Positions 18,198 to 27,234 of a stretch of DNA of 64,000 bases are shown piece after piece (position 1 is the stretch's first letter; each line of letters begins with the position of its first letter). Location: contig CBDFMN010000003.1 of the NCBI GenBank assembly GCA_965249685.1, positions 1,302,001 to 1,366,000 on the forward strand, written 5' to 3'. Origin of the DNA: RH-AL1 sp965249685 (lineage in GTDB: Bacteria; Pseudomonadota; Alphaproteobacteria; Rhizobiales; Beijerinckiaceae). Made by a program: the position numbers and the translations under genes. The notes beneath the pieces were generated by a model. The model was given only the letters and a program-made list of their open reading frames with translations. It was not told the origin of the DNA and did no database searches.

Positions 18198-18992
18198 GTG
18201 ATCAACAAAATCCTCTTGTCGACAGTGGCCGTCGTCGCCCTCGCGGGGACTGCCTTCGCTGCCGATCTCCCGTCGCGTCGCGCTCCCCCGGTCTACGCTC
18301 CCCCGCCGCCGATCCCCGTGTTCACCTGGACCGGCTTCTACGTCGGTGGCCAGGTCGGCTACGAGTTCGGCCGCGACAACGGCTTCGCGGTGGCGACTGC
18401 CACTGGCGCTGGCCTCGCCGGCAACTCGGCCCGTTCGACCGGCGTCATCGGTGGCGCCCACATCGGCTACAACTTCTCGTCCCAGTCCCTTCCGGTCTTC
18501 GGTAGCATCTTCGGTGCCTTCGGCAGCGGCGTCGTCATCGGCATCGAGGGTGACGTCGACGGAAGCAGCGCCCGCGCCCGTTACGCGCTCGGCGGCATCG
18601 CCGTGAACAGCCGTGACCAGATCCAGGGTTCGGTCCGTGGCCGCCTCGGCTACGCCTTCGACCGCTTCCTCGTGTACGGCACCGGCGGTGCGGCCTTCGG
18701 CGGCTTCCGCAACAGCTACGTCAACACGCTCGTCGGCGGCACCGACTCGCTCAGCCACACTCGCGTTGGTTACACGGTTGGCGGCGGCATCGAGTATGGT
18801 GTCACCAACAACCTTTCGCTCCGCGTCGAATATCGCTACAGCGACTTCGGCAGCTACACCGACGTGCTCGGTGGCGCAACGGCCGGCGGCGTTGCCGTCC
18901 GTCACCGCGACACGGACAACCGGATCCAGGGTGGTTTCAGCTACAAGTTCGACACCTTTGCACCAGTCTCGCCGGTCGTCGCTCGTTACTGA
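18198..18992 (+). CDS. Outer-membrane beta-barrel protein (Omp25/OmpA-like), paralogue 2
   Basis: 264 residues from a GTG at 18198 with GAAAGGA upstream. Signal peptide (ILLSTVAVVALAGTAFA), then ADLPSRRAPPVYAPPP and FTWTGFYVGGQVGYEFG, nearly matching paralogue 1, and the same VVARY end. About 190 bases upstream are free for its promoter; an AT-rich GATATGATAC stretch near 18080 may be part of it. A strong terminator follows. The pair most likely arose by duplication, with rimO left in between. Confidence 0.88.
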   Translation: MINKILLSTVAVVALAGTAFAADLPSRRAPPVYAPPPPIPVFTWTGFYVGGQVGYEFGRDNGFAVATATGAGLAGNSARSTGVIGGAHIGYNFSSQSLPVFGSIFGAFGSGVVIGIEGDVDGSSARARYALGGIAVNSRDQIQGSVRGRLGYAFDRFLVYGTGGAAFGGFRNSYVNTLVGGTDSLSHTRVGYTVGGGIEYGVTNNLSLRVEYRYSDFGSYTDVLGGATAGGVAVRHRDTDNRIQGGFSYKFDTFAPVSPVVARY

Positions 18993-19016
18993 GAGCGCCT
19001 GACCTTCGAAGCAACG

Positions 19017-19045
19017 AAAACCCGGCCTCTGGCCGGGTTTTCTTT
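19017..19045 (+). terminator. Rho-independent terminator of barrel gene 2
   Basis: AAAACCCGGCC / GGCCGGGTTTTCTTT hairpin with a TCT loop and T-rich tail, 24 bases after the stop. Its stem resembles the terminator of barrel gene 1. Because both arms carry A/T flanks it could also stop minus-strand transcripts. Confidence 0.9.
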
Positions 19046-19383
19046 ATTTGACTGGCCGCCACAAGCAAAGGCAGCGATGGAAATTGTCCCTGAACCTGCG
19101 GGTGAGCCGGGGCAAGCCTCTCTCGTCTCTTCCTGCGGCCTGATGCCGATGGTCCGAGCAAGTTCGAGGTCTGAGATACGACCGCCAAGTGAACCGGAAG
19201 CCGAGCGCCGCTCTCCTTACGGAGACACTTGATTTGGCTCCAAATTTTTCGAAGGGAGGTTCGAGGGTAAGCAACGGCAGAGCCGGTCGTCCTATGAATC
19301 AATGACGGCGAGTCGATTTCTGCTCGCTTCGGGAATGCCGACCGCGCGAGAGCGAACCACACTCGATACGCGTACGACCTCCT
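19046..19383. other. 338-bp region after fabZ without a recognisable gene
   Basis: Where lpxA would normally follow fabZ on the minus strand, I find no LpxA-like translation in any frame. The only trace is a perfect AAGGAGGT Shine-Dalgarno at 19377-19384 overlapping the fabZ stop codon, with no ATG at a useful distance. A GTG at 19362 (13 bases on) opens a frame of 141 codons, but it runs antisense through the terminator and the barrel gene and looks spurious. Confidence 0.6.
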
Positions 19384-19863
19384 TCAGGCCGCGGCTGGAT
19401 CGACGAGCATGGCGGAGAACTCCGCCTCGCACACGCACTGACCGTCGACCAGGGCGCGCCCCTTGAACCACCACATGGTCCGGCGGCGATTGGTGCGCTC
19501 GATATGGAACTCGACGCGGTCGCCGGGGACCACGGGCTTGCGGAACTTGGCTTTGTCTATCGTCATAAAATAGATCAGCGGCGGTGGTCCCGCCTTCTCG
19601 CGCGCCTGGGCCTGGATGCAGAAGGCCCCGGCGGTCTGCGCCATGCCTTCGATGAGCAACACACCCGGCATAACGGGATGACCCGGAAAATGCCCCTGGA
19701 ACTGCGGCTCGTTCATGCTGACGTTCTTGATGCCGATGCACTTTCGATCGCCATGCGCCTCAATGATGCGATCGACGAGTAGGAAGGGATAGCGGTGCGG
19801 CAGGCATTGCAGGATGTCGTGTATGTCGAGGGATCGGGGCGGATCCTGAATCGTCTCATCCAT
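19384..19863 (-). CDS. fabZ: 3-hydroxyacyl-[acyl-carrier-protein] dehydratase FabZ
   Basis: 159 residues from the ATG at 19863. Dehydrates 3-hydroxyacyl-ACP in fatty acid elongation. The hot-dog fold signatures are present: LPHRYPFLLVDRI near 25, the active-site GHFPGHPVMPGVLLIEGMAQTAG near 58-80 with catalytic His and Glu, and KAKFRKPVVPGD near 105. It is the last gene of the bamA-lpxD-fabZ series. Unlike in most relatives, no lpxA follows, although a strong Shine-Dalgarno overlaps its stop. Confidence 0.95.
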   Translation of the reverse strand: MDETIQDPPRSLDIHDILQCLPHRYPFLLVDRIIEAHGDRKCIGIKNVSMNEPQFQGHFPGHPVMPGVLLIEGMAQTAGAFCIQAQAREKAGPPPLIYFMTIDKAKFRKPVVPGDRVEFHIERTNRRRTMWWFKGRALVDGQCVCEAEFSAMLVDPAAA

Positions 19864-19939
19864 GCTCGTTCTCTTTGGTCGCACGACGCCCTTCGCAGGA
19901 CGTGCGCTGAATACATGCTTCGCAAGAGGAGGGCGAGCG

Positions 19940-20761
19940 CTAATCGCCCGCAGATGGCGTCGGTCCGTCGCCGCTGGCGCCCGATCCCGCGTTCAGGACG
20001 ACGTGACGCCCGACTACGCTGTCGCGCTCAATGTGGGTGAGGTTGCCGATCCGGCAACCTTCGCCAAGCACGGTGTCGCCGAGGCCGCCGCGATCGATCG
20101 TCGTGTTGGCGCCGATTTCGACGCCATCCTGAATGATGACGCGGCCGAGCCCGGCGAAAAGGGCGCCGGCGCGGTCCTGGCCGATCCGCGCGCCGGGATA
20201 GATGACGACTGCGTTGCCGACGAGCGCATTGACGACCGTGACCTGCGCGCCGATCGAACAATGCCGTCCGATCCGGACCTGCGGGCCGATCACGCTATTG
20301 GCGCCGACAATCGAGCCGGAACCCACCTCCGCGCGGGGTCCGATGACCACGCCGGGATCGATCGTGACGTCGTCTTCCAACCGCGCTTCGGAATGGATGA
20401 ATGCGGCAGGGCTGATGCCGCGCGTGGCAAAGAGCGAACGTGACGCGGCGACGTCCGGATGCAGCGCACCGACGAGCTTGGCAAAAACGCGGGGGGGATC
20501 CTCGCATACCAGGGCAATGGTTGCCGCTGCCAAACGATGGCGATCGACTGCGACGACAAAGCAGGCGCCGGCCCGCGTCGTCGCGAGGCGATCACCGCTG
20601 CGGTCCGCGCAGGAAACCTGTCGCGGCCCTGCCGCCTCGATTGCCGCAACGCCATCGAAGCTGCGCGCGAGATCCGTCGATGCCGGCTGGACGCCTGTCA
20701 ACGCCGCGATCTCGGCCAGTGTGATTGGCGCGGCAGAAGCAAAGAAGATGGGGTCGTTCAC
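19940..20761 (-). CDS. lpxD: LpxD-like protein, C-terminally truncated and lacking catalytic motifs
   Basis: LpxD adds the N-linked acyl chain in lipid A synthesis. Here only about 273 residues remain (start GTG at 20761, VNDPIFFAS) against about 340-350 in the family. The hexapeptide beta-helix scaffold is good (FIHSEARLEDDVTIDPGVV; VIIQDGVEIGANTTIDRG), but three functional sites are gone: the TFLxNPxY-like uridine site reads SCADRSGDR, the GQDGFGF motif reads GQDRAGALF with a shortened loop, and the QIAHN catalytic His (E. coli His239) reads HIERD. The last coils and C-terminal helix are replaced by SGASGDGPTPSAGD then stop. No frameshift restores them that I can see. It is a decaying gene or a beta-helix protein with a new role. 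Confidence 0.8.
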   Translation of the reverse strand: MNDPIFFASAAPITLAEIAALTGVQPASTDLARSFDGVAAIEAAGPRQVSCADRSGDRLATTRAGACFVVAVDRHRLAAATIALVCEDPPRVFAKLVGALHPDVAASRSLFATRGISPAAFIHSEARLEDDVTIDPGVVIGPRAEVGSGSIVGANSVIGPQVRIGRHCSIGAQVTVVNALVGNAVVIYPGARIGQDRAGALFAGLGRVIIQDGVEIGANTTIDRGGLGDTVLGEGCRIGNLTHIERDSVVGRHVVLNAGSGASGDGPTPSAGD

Positions 20762-20887
20762 GCTATCCGCACCGCTCTGGGCGTCTCCCGACCGGTGGCA
20801 CGCGCGGGTATAAGGACCCACGACATCGGAAACGCAAGAGGGAGGGCTCGACGCCCTCGCTCCGACGATCGGCGGACCCGCTGCCGA

Positions 20888-23350
20888 TTAAAAGTTTGCG
20901 CCGCCGGAGAACCGGAAGAACTGCGTCTGGTCGTTGGCGTCCTTGGTGATCGCCTTCGCGAAGTCGAAACGGATCGGCCCGAGCGGCGACGCCCAGATGA
21001 TCGAGGCGCCCACCGAGGTTCGGATTTTGGTCGTGTCGCCGCCAATCGTCAGTGTGTTGCCCTGGCCGTAGAGTGGCGGGGTATAGTACCCGACGATCTG
21101 ACCGCCCGGCGGTACGAAGCTGGTCTGGCCGCGATAGCCGAATAGCGTACCAGCGTCGGCGAAGACAGCGCCCTTGAGACCGAGATCGCGCGGCACGCCG
21201 TAGAGCGGGAACTGCGCTTCGACCGAACCACCGAAATACTCGGTGCCGCCAAGCGGGTTACCCGCCGGATCCACGCCGGACGAGGTGTCGCGCGGACCAA
21301 TCCCGCTCGGCGCAAAGCCGCGCACCAGCGACGGACCAAGATTGAAGTTGTCGACGATCCGCAACTGGCTGCCGCCGTAGGAACGGATGTCGCCGCCCTG
21401 GAGGTGCACGATACCGACGATCTGGTCGTAGATCTCGTGATAGTAGCGGATGTCGCCGGTGCTGCGGACGTAGCGGCTGTTGCCGCCCGCGCCGGCGATG
21501 TCCTGACGCAGCTCGGCGAGGATGCCGGATGTCGGGCTCTTGTTGTTGTCGAGGGTATTGTAAGAGAGCGTGTAGCCGAAGCTCGACGTGACCGTGATGC
21601 CGCCATTCTGCTGCGCGGCCTGCTTGAGGGCGAGCGAGGCCTCGCCGTTGGTCAGGCAGCTGTAGCTCGGCGCAGCGCCGACCGAGCCGGGGCCGCCCGG
21701 CGTGACGCCATAGATCGGCGACGTACAATCGTTGTAGGGGTGGTTGGCATCGTTCGGGATCGAGATCTGCGAGCGGAAGATCGAATACCGCGGCGAGAAC
21801 GTCACCTCGTCCGTCACGGGAACGCCGAGGCGAAGCGTGCCGCCGGTGATGAAGTTGTTGTAGAACGAATATTGCGAGATGTCGGTCTTCTTGGCGACGA
21901 GGTCGAAACCGGCGGCAAGCCTCTGGTCGAAGAAGTAAGGCTCGGTGAAGTTGAACTCGATGCCGCGAGTTCGCTGACCGAGCGTCAACGCCGTGCGGAC
22001 GTATTGGCCTCGACCGAGGAAGTTGCTCTCCGTAACGGCCAGTTCGCCGATGAAGCCGTCCGTGGTCGAATACCCGCCGGAGACCGAGAACGATCCCGTC
22101 GGCTGGTCCTCGACCTCGACGTTGATGACGACGCGGTCGGCGGACGAACCGGCCTCGTTGGAGATCTTCACCTTCTTGAAGAAGCCGAGGCCGTTCAGCC
22201 GCCGCTCCGCCTTGTCGACGAGAACCTTGTTGTAGGCATCGCCCTCGCCGATCTCGAACTCGCGACGGATGACGTAGTCGCGCGTGCGGGTATTGCCCTT
22301 GATGACGATGCGCTCGATGTAGACGCGCGGCCCGTTCTCCAGGGTGAAAACGATCGCCACCGTGCGGGTGGCCGGGTCGCGATCGCCGCGCGGGCGCACC
22401 TGGGAGAAGGCGAAGCCGCGCCGGTTGACCTCACGGGTCATCGATTCGACCGTCTTCTCGACGAGGTCGCCGTTGTACACGTCGCCGGCTCGGAAGCGGA
22501 CGAAGGGCAGCAGGCTGTCGTTCGTCAGCGCCGCGTTGCGCGAGTCGACCGTGACGCTCCCAACCACATATTGCGGTCCCTCTTCCACCGTGATGGTGAT
22601 GACGTAGCCGCCGATCGCCGGATCGAACCGGGCGTCCGAGCCGACGACGCGGAAGTCGGCGTATCCGTTCTTCAGGTAGAAACGGCGGATCAGCTCGAGG
22701 TCAGAGCCGATCCGATCGGGGTCGTAGACGTCGGACGACTTGAAGAACGAGAGATAGTTCATCTCCGTCGTGTTCATCAGGTCGCGGAGCTTGTTCGACG
22801 AATAGACGGTGTTGCCGACGAAGTTGATGGTCTTGACGCCGGTCTTGTCGCCCTCGTCGATCGTGAAGACGACGTCGAGGCGCCCATTGGCCAGATCCAC
22901 CGTGCGCGACGTGACGGCGGCCGCGGCGCGACCGGCACGACGGTAGATGTCCTTGATGCGCTCGATGTCGGCGCTGACGATAGACGGGCTGAAAGGACCG
23001 CGAGACTTCGATGAGATCTCGGCCTGCAGCTGCTCGCCCTTGACCTTGCTGTTCCCTTCGAAAGCCACGCGGTTGATGATCTTGTTCTCGGACACCGTAA
23101 TAACCACGCCACCGCCGCCGCGGCTCACGCGAACGTCGGAGAACAAACCTGTCGCATAGAGCTCCTTCACGCCCTGGTTGACGGCCGCGTCGTCCGATCC
23201 TGTGAAGTAGGAGCGGATCGTCTCGCTGTCGACCCGGCTGTTCCCGCGCACGCCGACCTGAGCGAAGGCCGAGGGAAGCAGCGCCAGCAGAGACAGCAGG
23301 AGCGTCGCAGCGAACGCGAACCTGTGGAAGTGACCCTTGAAACGAAGCAT
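20888..23350 (-). CDS. bamA: Outer-membrane protein assembly factor BamA
   Basis: 820 residues from the ATG at 23350. Inserts beta-barrel proteins into the outer membrane. A signal peptide (FAATLLLSLLALLPSAFA) is followed by five POTRA domains (VGVRGNSRVDSETIR; VAFEGNSKVKGEQL; INFVGNTVYSSNKL and so on) and a C-terminal 16-strand barrel ending in FRFSGGANF. Complete and of normal length, so outer-membrane protein assembly is intact even though the neighbouring lpxD is degraded. Its upstream partner rseP is separated by 526 bases and a terminator, so bamA must have its own promoter. Confidence 0.96.
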   Translation of the reverse strand: MLRFKGHFHRFAFAATLLLSLLALLPSAFAQVGVRGNSRVDSETIRSYFTGSDDAAVNQGVKELYATGLFSDVRVSRGGGGVVITVSENKIINRVAFEGNSKVKGEQLQAEISSKSRGPFSPSIVSADIERIKDIYRRAGRAAAAVTSRTVDLANGRLDVVFTIDEGDKTGVKTINFVGNTVYSSNKLRDLMNTTEMNYLSFFKSSDVYDPDRIGSDLELIRRFYLKNGYADFRVVGSDARFDPAIGGYVITITVEEGPQYVVGSVTVDSRNAALTNDSLLPFVRFRAGDVYNGDLVEKTVESMTREVNRRGFAFSQVRPRGDRDPATRTVAIVFTLENGPRVYIERIVIKGNTRTRDYVIRREFEIGEGDAYNKVLVDKAERRLNGLGFFKKVKISNEAGSSADRVVINVEVEDQPTGSFSVSGGYSTTDGFIGELAVTESNFLGRGQYVRTALTLGQRTRGIEFNFTEPYFFDQRLAAGFDLVAKKTDISQYSFYNNFITGGTLRLGVPVTDEVTFSPRYSIFRSQISIPNDANHPYNDCTSPIYGVTPGGPGSVGAAPSYSCLTNGEASLALKQAAQQNGGITVTSSFGYTLSYNTLDNNKSPTSGILAELRQDIAGAGGNSRYVRSTGDIRYYHEIYDQIVGIVHLQGGDIRSYGGSQLRIVDNFNLGPSLVRGFAPSGIGPRDTSSGVDPAGNPLGGTEYFGGSVEAQFPLYGVPRDLGLKGAVFADAGTLFGYRGQTSFVPPGGQIVGYYTPPLYGQGNTLTIGGDTTKIRTSVGASIIWASPLGPIRFDFAKAITKDANDQTQFFRFSGGANF

Positions 23351-23876
23351 TATTGGCCGGCCCCCACATCGCATCTCGCCCGGCAGAAAGCCGGGGACTG
23401 ACCCTGACGCGTTCAGTCTCACGTAATCGCGGTAACGGCGCCGCGCAGCGCCTGCTATCCCACTACGCTCTGCTTCTACAGAGTTTGCCTAGTGCTGCAA
23501 ATGCTGCAGACCCCGTTACCCGCGTTTTCACCCTGCCGTGGCGGTCAAGACACGGTTTAGGGTCAGCAGAACATTAAGTTTCTTGGTTAACCCTTTTGTT
23601 CTTCAAGCTTTTTACGGGAGTGTCGTACGCGCGGGTGGGCCCGCCTCCACACTCGATTTGCGCCACTGCGAGACGCAGTGATAAAGACGCTCGCTCGTCA
23701 TATTCTGGCCATATAAATTATTATTGCTTAATTTCGCTGCCTTAACGTCATTTTATACGCGCGACGAAGGTCCTATACTGTGATTTTGACTAATTAATAG
23801 AATAAAAACAGCCCGCCGCGCAAGCAACGGGCTGTTCGAGTAGTCCGACCGATCTGTCTCCCGCAACAAGGCCGTC
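23351..23876. other. 526-bp rseP-bamA intergenic region, AT-rich
   Basis: No gene is visible on either strand. It is clearly more AT-rich than the rest of the window, especially 23560-23800, and contains the rseP terminator at its far end (23801-23836). It must hold the bamA promoter and a long leader, because the terminator isolates bamA from rseP. In most alphaproteobacteria the two genes are close together. Confidence 0.6.
23801..23836 (-). terminator. Rho-independent terminator downstream of rseP
   Basis: On the minus strand AACAGCCCG pairs with CGGGCTGTT (nine pairs, 12-base loop) and is followed by TTTTATT. It lies about 40 bases after the rseP stop and ends the pyrH-to-rseP transcript. 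Confidence 0.9.
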
Positions 23877-25013
23877 CTAGTGAATGACCTTGCTGACCAA
23901 GCGCGAAATATCGTTGTAGGCCGCGAAGATGGTGAGCCCCGCGACGAAGGTCATCCCGATACGGAAGCCGAACTGCTGGATATTGTCGGCGAGGGCCCGG
24001 CCGCGCACCGCTTCGAAGGCGTAGAACAGCAGGTGGCCGCCGTCGAGGAGGGGGATCGGCACCAGGTTCAACAGGCCGATCGACACCGAGAGGATCGCGG
24101 CGAGGTTGAGGAGCGCCCCGAAGCCGAGCTTGGCCATCTCGCCGGACACTTCCGCGATGCGGATTGGGCCGGAGATCTGGTCGGCCGATTCCCGCCCGAG
24201 GACGACGCCGCGGAGGTAGGTGCCGGTCGTGGTCACGACGAACCACGTCTCCCTGGCTCCCATCGCAACCGAGTCGAGGATGCCGTACTCCTCCTTGTGC
24301 CAGCTGGCGGCTGTGTTCGCCGCCTCGACGCCGAGCACCGCCACCGTCGTGTCACCGAAGCGCGTCTTCAGCACCTCGCGCCGCGGCTGAGCGGTGATCG
24401 TGACCTCACCGGAGCCGCGCTTGACCACGAAGGTCACGGGCCCGGCGCTGGTCTGCACCGCACGCTGCATCTCCTCGAAACTCTTGATCGTCTGACCGTC
24501 GATCGACTGGATCATGTCGTCGGGCTGGAAGCCGGCCACCGCCGCGGCGCTGCCCTCGCGCACCTTGCCGATATGCGGGCTGAGGATCTCGCGGCCGTTG
24601 ACGAAGAAGAGGCCGGTGAACAGCACCACGGCGAGGATGAAGTTTGCCACGGGGCCGGCGGCGACGATGGCGGCACGTTTCCAGACCGGCTGTCCGTTCA
24701 GCGTCACCGCGCGCTGGGCGTCGGACATGCCGGCCTGCGCCCCATCGTCCGCCACGGAGGCCCCGTTGGCGTCGCCGTAGAACTTCACGTAGCCGCCGAG
24801 AGGCAGCGCCGCCAGACGCCAGCGCGTGCCGCGCCGATCGATGCGGTGGAAGAGCTCCGGCCCGAAACCGAGCGAGAACGCCTCGACCTTGACCCCGCAC
24901 CAGCGGCCCACCGCGAAGTGCCCGAGTTCGTGGAAGAACACCACGAGCGTCAGGACGAAGAGGAAGGGTACGATGTACGTGAGGAAGGACACGAGGTGCG
25001 CCAGTACCGTCAC
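23877..25013 (-). CDS. rseP: RIP metalloprotease RseP (site-2 protease)
   Basis: 378 residues. An intramembrane zinc protease that cleaves anti-sigma factors and signal peptides in the cytoplasmic membrane. HELGH zinc motif in the first membrane helix near 27-31, a periplasmic PDZ domain near 125-200 (VREGSAAAVAGFQPDDMIQSIDG), and the third zinc-ligand motif NLVPIPLLDGGHL near 318. It follows dxr after about 77 bases in the uppS-cdsA-dxr-rseP order. A terminator closes the unit. Confidence 0.95.
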   Translation of the reverse strand: MTVLAHLVSFLTYIVPFLFVLTLVVFFHELGHFAVGRWCGVKVEAFSLGFGPELFHRIDRRGTRWRLAALPLGGYVKFYGDANGASVADDGAQAGMSDAQRAVTLNGQPVWKRAAIVAAGPVANFILAVVLFTGLFFVNGREILSPHIGKVREGSAAAVAGFQPDDMIQSIDGQTIKSFEEMQRAVQTSAGPVTFVVKRGSGEVTITAQPRREVLKTRFGDTTVAVLGVEAANTAASWHKEEYGILDSVAMGARETWFVVTTTGTYLRGVVLGRESADQISGPIRIAEVSGEMAKLGFGALLNLAAILSVSIGLLNLVPIPLLDGGHLLFYAFEAVRGRALADNIQQFGFRIGMTFVAGLTIFAAYNDISRLVSKVIH

Positions 25014-25090
25014 AGGAAGCTCCCAGAAGGGCCGGGCTCAGCGGAGGGGCCCGGCGTCCGCGTCGACGCCGGTGCGGCGGTCTCGCTGGC

Positions 25091-26332
25091 TTAACTGTTC
25101 GTTAAAAAAGAGGCGCGGTCGAGGTCGCGGACCGCGGCAAGAGATCTTTCTCTGACGGCTTGGTTAAGTGCGAGCGCGTCGCCGATCGTTTCGGGTTCGT
25201 GGGCCAGGCCGTCGGCAAGCGCCGATTCGCAGGCGTCCTCGACCAGCCGCGCGATGTCATGGAACGCGATGAGGTTGTTGAGGAAAGCCGCGACGAAAAT
25301 CTCGTTGGCGGCGTTCATGATCGTGGGCAGGCCCTGCCCCGTGCGCAAGGCGTCGAGCGCGACGCGCAGGGCCGGAAAGCGATCGAAGTCCGGCCGCTCG
25401 AAGGTCAGTTGCCCGATTTGGGCGAGGTCGAGCCGGCGCGTCGCCGTGTCCATCCGGTCGGGATAGGCGAGGCAATGAGCGATGGGCACCTTCATGTCGG
25501 GCACGGCCAGACCGGCGGTGACGCTCCCGTCCTTGAAAGACACGAGGCCGTGAACGATCTGCTGGGCATGGACGAGCACGTCGAGCCGCGCCGCCTCGAT
25601 CCCGAAGATATGGTGCGCCTCGATGACCTCGAGGCCCTTGTTCATCAACCCGGCCGAGTCGACGGTGACCTTCGCGCCCATGGCATAATTGGGGTGGCGC
25701 AGCGCCTGCTCGGGCGTGGCCGCGGCGATGGCCTCGCGCGTCCAGGTGCGGAACGGGCCGCCGGAAGCGGTCAGGGTCATGGTTTCGACGTCGGCCGGGT
25801 CGGCGCCCCCCAAGGCCTGGAAGATCGCGTTGTGCTCGCTGTCGACGGGCAGCAGGCGGGTTCCCGATCGAGCAGCCTGACGCATGAACGCGGAACCGGC
25901 GCAGACCAGGCATTCCTTGTTGGCGAGCGCGATGGTGCGCCCGGCCGCCAGCGCCGCGAAAGTCGGCGCGACGCCGGCCGTCCCCGCGATCGCGCCCATC
26001 ACGAGGTCGCTCTGGTGGAGGGCGGCCTCGATCACCGCCTCGGGGCCGGCGGCAGCTTGGATGTTCGTCCCGGCCAGCGCTTCCTTCAGGTCGCGGTAGC
26101 CGTCTGGATCGGCGACGGCTGCAAAGGACGCGCCGAGCCGCTTCGCCACTGCCGCAAGAGCGAGAGCGTCGCGTCCGCCCGCCACGGCGGTGACCGTGAA
26201 AGTGGCGGGCGCGGCGCAAAGCAACTCCGCCGTCGACTGGCCGATCGAGCCCGTAGCCCCGAGGACGACGATCCTGCGCGGCGTCTGCGTCCGCCCGCCG
26301 GGCCGGTCAATGGGATCCATGTCTGCCTTCAT
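25091..26332 (-). CDS. dxr: 1-deoxy-D-xylulose-5-phosphate reductoisomerase
   Basis: 413 residues from the ATG at 26332; an ATG four codons later is an alternative. Converts DXP to MEP in the non-mevalonate isoprenoid pathway with NADPH. VVLGATGSIGQSTAELL nucleotide motif near 20, VDSEHNAIFQAL near 165, TASGGPF near 190, and HPNYAMGAKVTVDSAGLMNKGLEVIEAHHIFG near 215 (metal and substrate site). Starts eight bases after the cdsA stop, so tightly coupled. Feeds the polyprenol pool used by the downstream partner uppS. Confidence 0.96.
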   Translation of the reverse strand: MKADMDPIDRPGGRTQTPRRIVVLGATGSIGQSTAELLCAAPATFTVTAVAGGRDALALAAVAKRLGASFAAVADPDGYRDLKEALAGTNIQAAAGPEAVIEAALHQSDLVMGAIAGTAGVAPTFAALAAGRTIALANKECLVCAGSAFMRQAARSGTRLLPVDSEHNAIFQALGGADPADVETMTLTASGGPFRTWTREAIAAATPEQALRHPNYAMGAKVTVDSAGLMNKGLEVIEAHHIFGIEAARLDVLVHAQQIVHGLVSFKDGSVTAGLAVPDMKVPIAHCLAYPDRMDTATRRLDLAQIGQLTFERPDFDRFPALRVALDALRTGQGLPTIMNAANEIFVAAFLNNLIAFHDIARLVEDACESALADGLAHEPETIGDALALNQAVRERSLAAVRDLDRASFLTNS

Positions 26333-26340
26333 TCGCTCGT

Positions 26341-27216
26341 TCAAGCCCAGTAGAAAAGGCCGCCGGCGATCGACGGCATGTCGCGGCTTACGCCGACCAA
26401 AAGTGCGAAGATGGCGGCAGCGACGAACCCGTCCAGCCGGTCCATGACGCCTCCGTGACCGGGGATCAGCCAACTCGAATCCTTGACGCCGAAGTGCCGT
26501 TTGATGCCGGACTCGAAGGCGTCACCGCCCTGGGAGAGTGCAGCGGCCGCGAAGCTCAGGATCAGGACCGGCACCACGGCCGCCGAGCCGGCCAGGCCGT
26601 AGAGGGCCGCGAACGCGCCGACCGTCCCTCCCAAACCCACGCCTGTCAGCGTGCCCGACCAGGTCTTGGAGGGCGACACGCGCGGCCAGAGCTTGGGGCC
26701 GCCGATCAGTCGGCCGCCGAAGTAGGCGAAGCAATCCGTCGCCCAGACCGTCGCAAAGAGCCAGAGGATCGACCGCGCGCCATAGGGAAACGACTGACGC
26801 AGCCAGACGACGGCGAGCAGCATCAGCCCGGCATAGAGGAGGCCGCCGGCGGCCCAGGCGCGCCGCTCGGTACCGGCCAGCGCCGCGCTGCCAAGCGCGC
26901 CGGCAACGAGGATCAGCAGGGTGAGCGATGCGCTGGGCCGCCCGAGCGTCGCCGCGACGGCAGCGAGCGTCAGCCAACCCAGGGCGAAGCGCACGACAGG
27001 CCGCGCCCCGCCCACCATCCGCTGCCATTCCCAGTCGATGGCGAAGGCGGCAGCGAGCCAGAACAGGAGGAAAGGCGTCCCGCCGCGATGCGTCGTGACC
27101 AGGGCCAGCGCGACGAGCACGACCGCGGAGACCGCCCGCGCGCCGAGATCGCCCCAGCGTTTGGGCGCACCGGTCGCCGGCAGCGGTCGATCGAGTCTGT
27201 CGGTACCGCTAGTCAT
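26341..27216 (-). CDS. cdsA: Phosphatidate cytidylyltransferase
   Basis: 291 residues, about eight membrane segments. Makes CDP-diacylglycerol from phosphatidate, the entry to phospholipid synthesis. The family signature appears at the C-terminal end: KDSSWLIPGHGGVMDRLDG near 250, with SPSKTWSGTLTGVGLG near 178. It lies between uppS and dxr in the standard order; 18 bases separate it from uppS. Confidence 0.95.
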   Translation of the reverse strand: MTSGTDRLDRPLPATGAPKRWGDLGARAVSAVVLVALALVTTHRGGTPFLLFWLAAAFAIDWEWQRMVGGARPVVRFALGWLTLAAVAATLGRPSASLTLLILVAGALGSAALAGTERRAWAAGGLLYAGLMLLAVVWLRQSFPYGARSILWLFATVWATDCFAYFGGRLIGGPKLWPRVSPSKTWSGTLTGVGLGGTVGAFAALYGLAGSAAVVPVLILSFAAAALSQGGDAFESGIKRHFGVKDSSWLIPGHGGVMDRLDGFVAAAIFALLVGVSRDMPSIAGGLFYWA

Positions 27217-27234
27217 GGGCCGAAAGCAATCGCA

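Noticed and set aside
18937..19362. Minus-strand frame of 141 codons after the fabZ Shine-Dalgarno
   Set aside because: It runs through the terminator and antisense to the barrel gene, and does not resemble LpxA or any domain.
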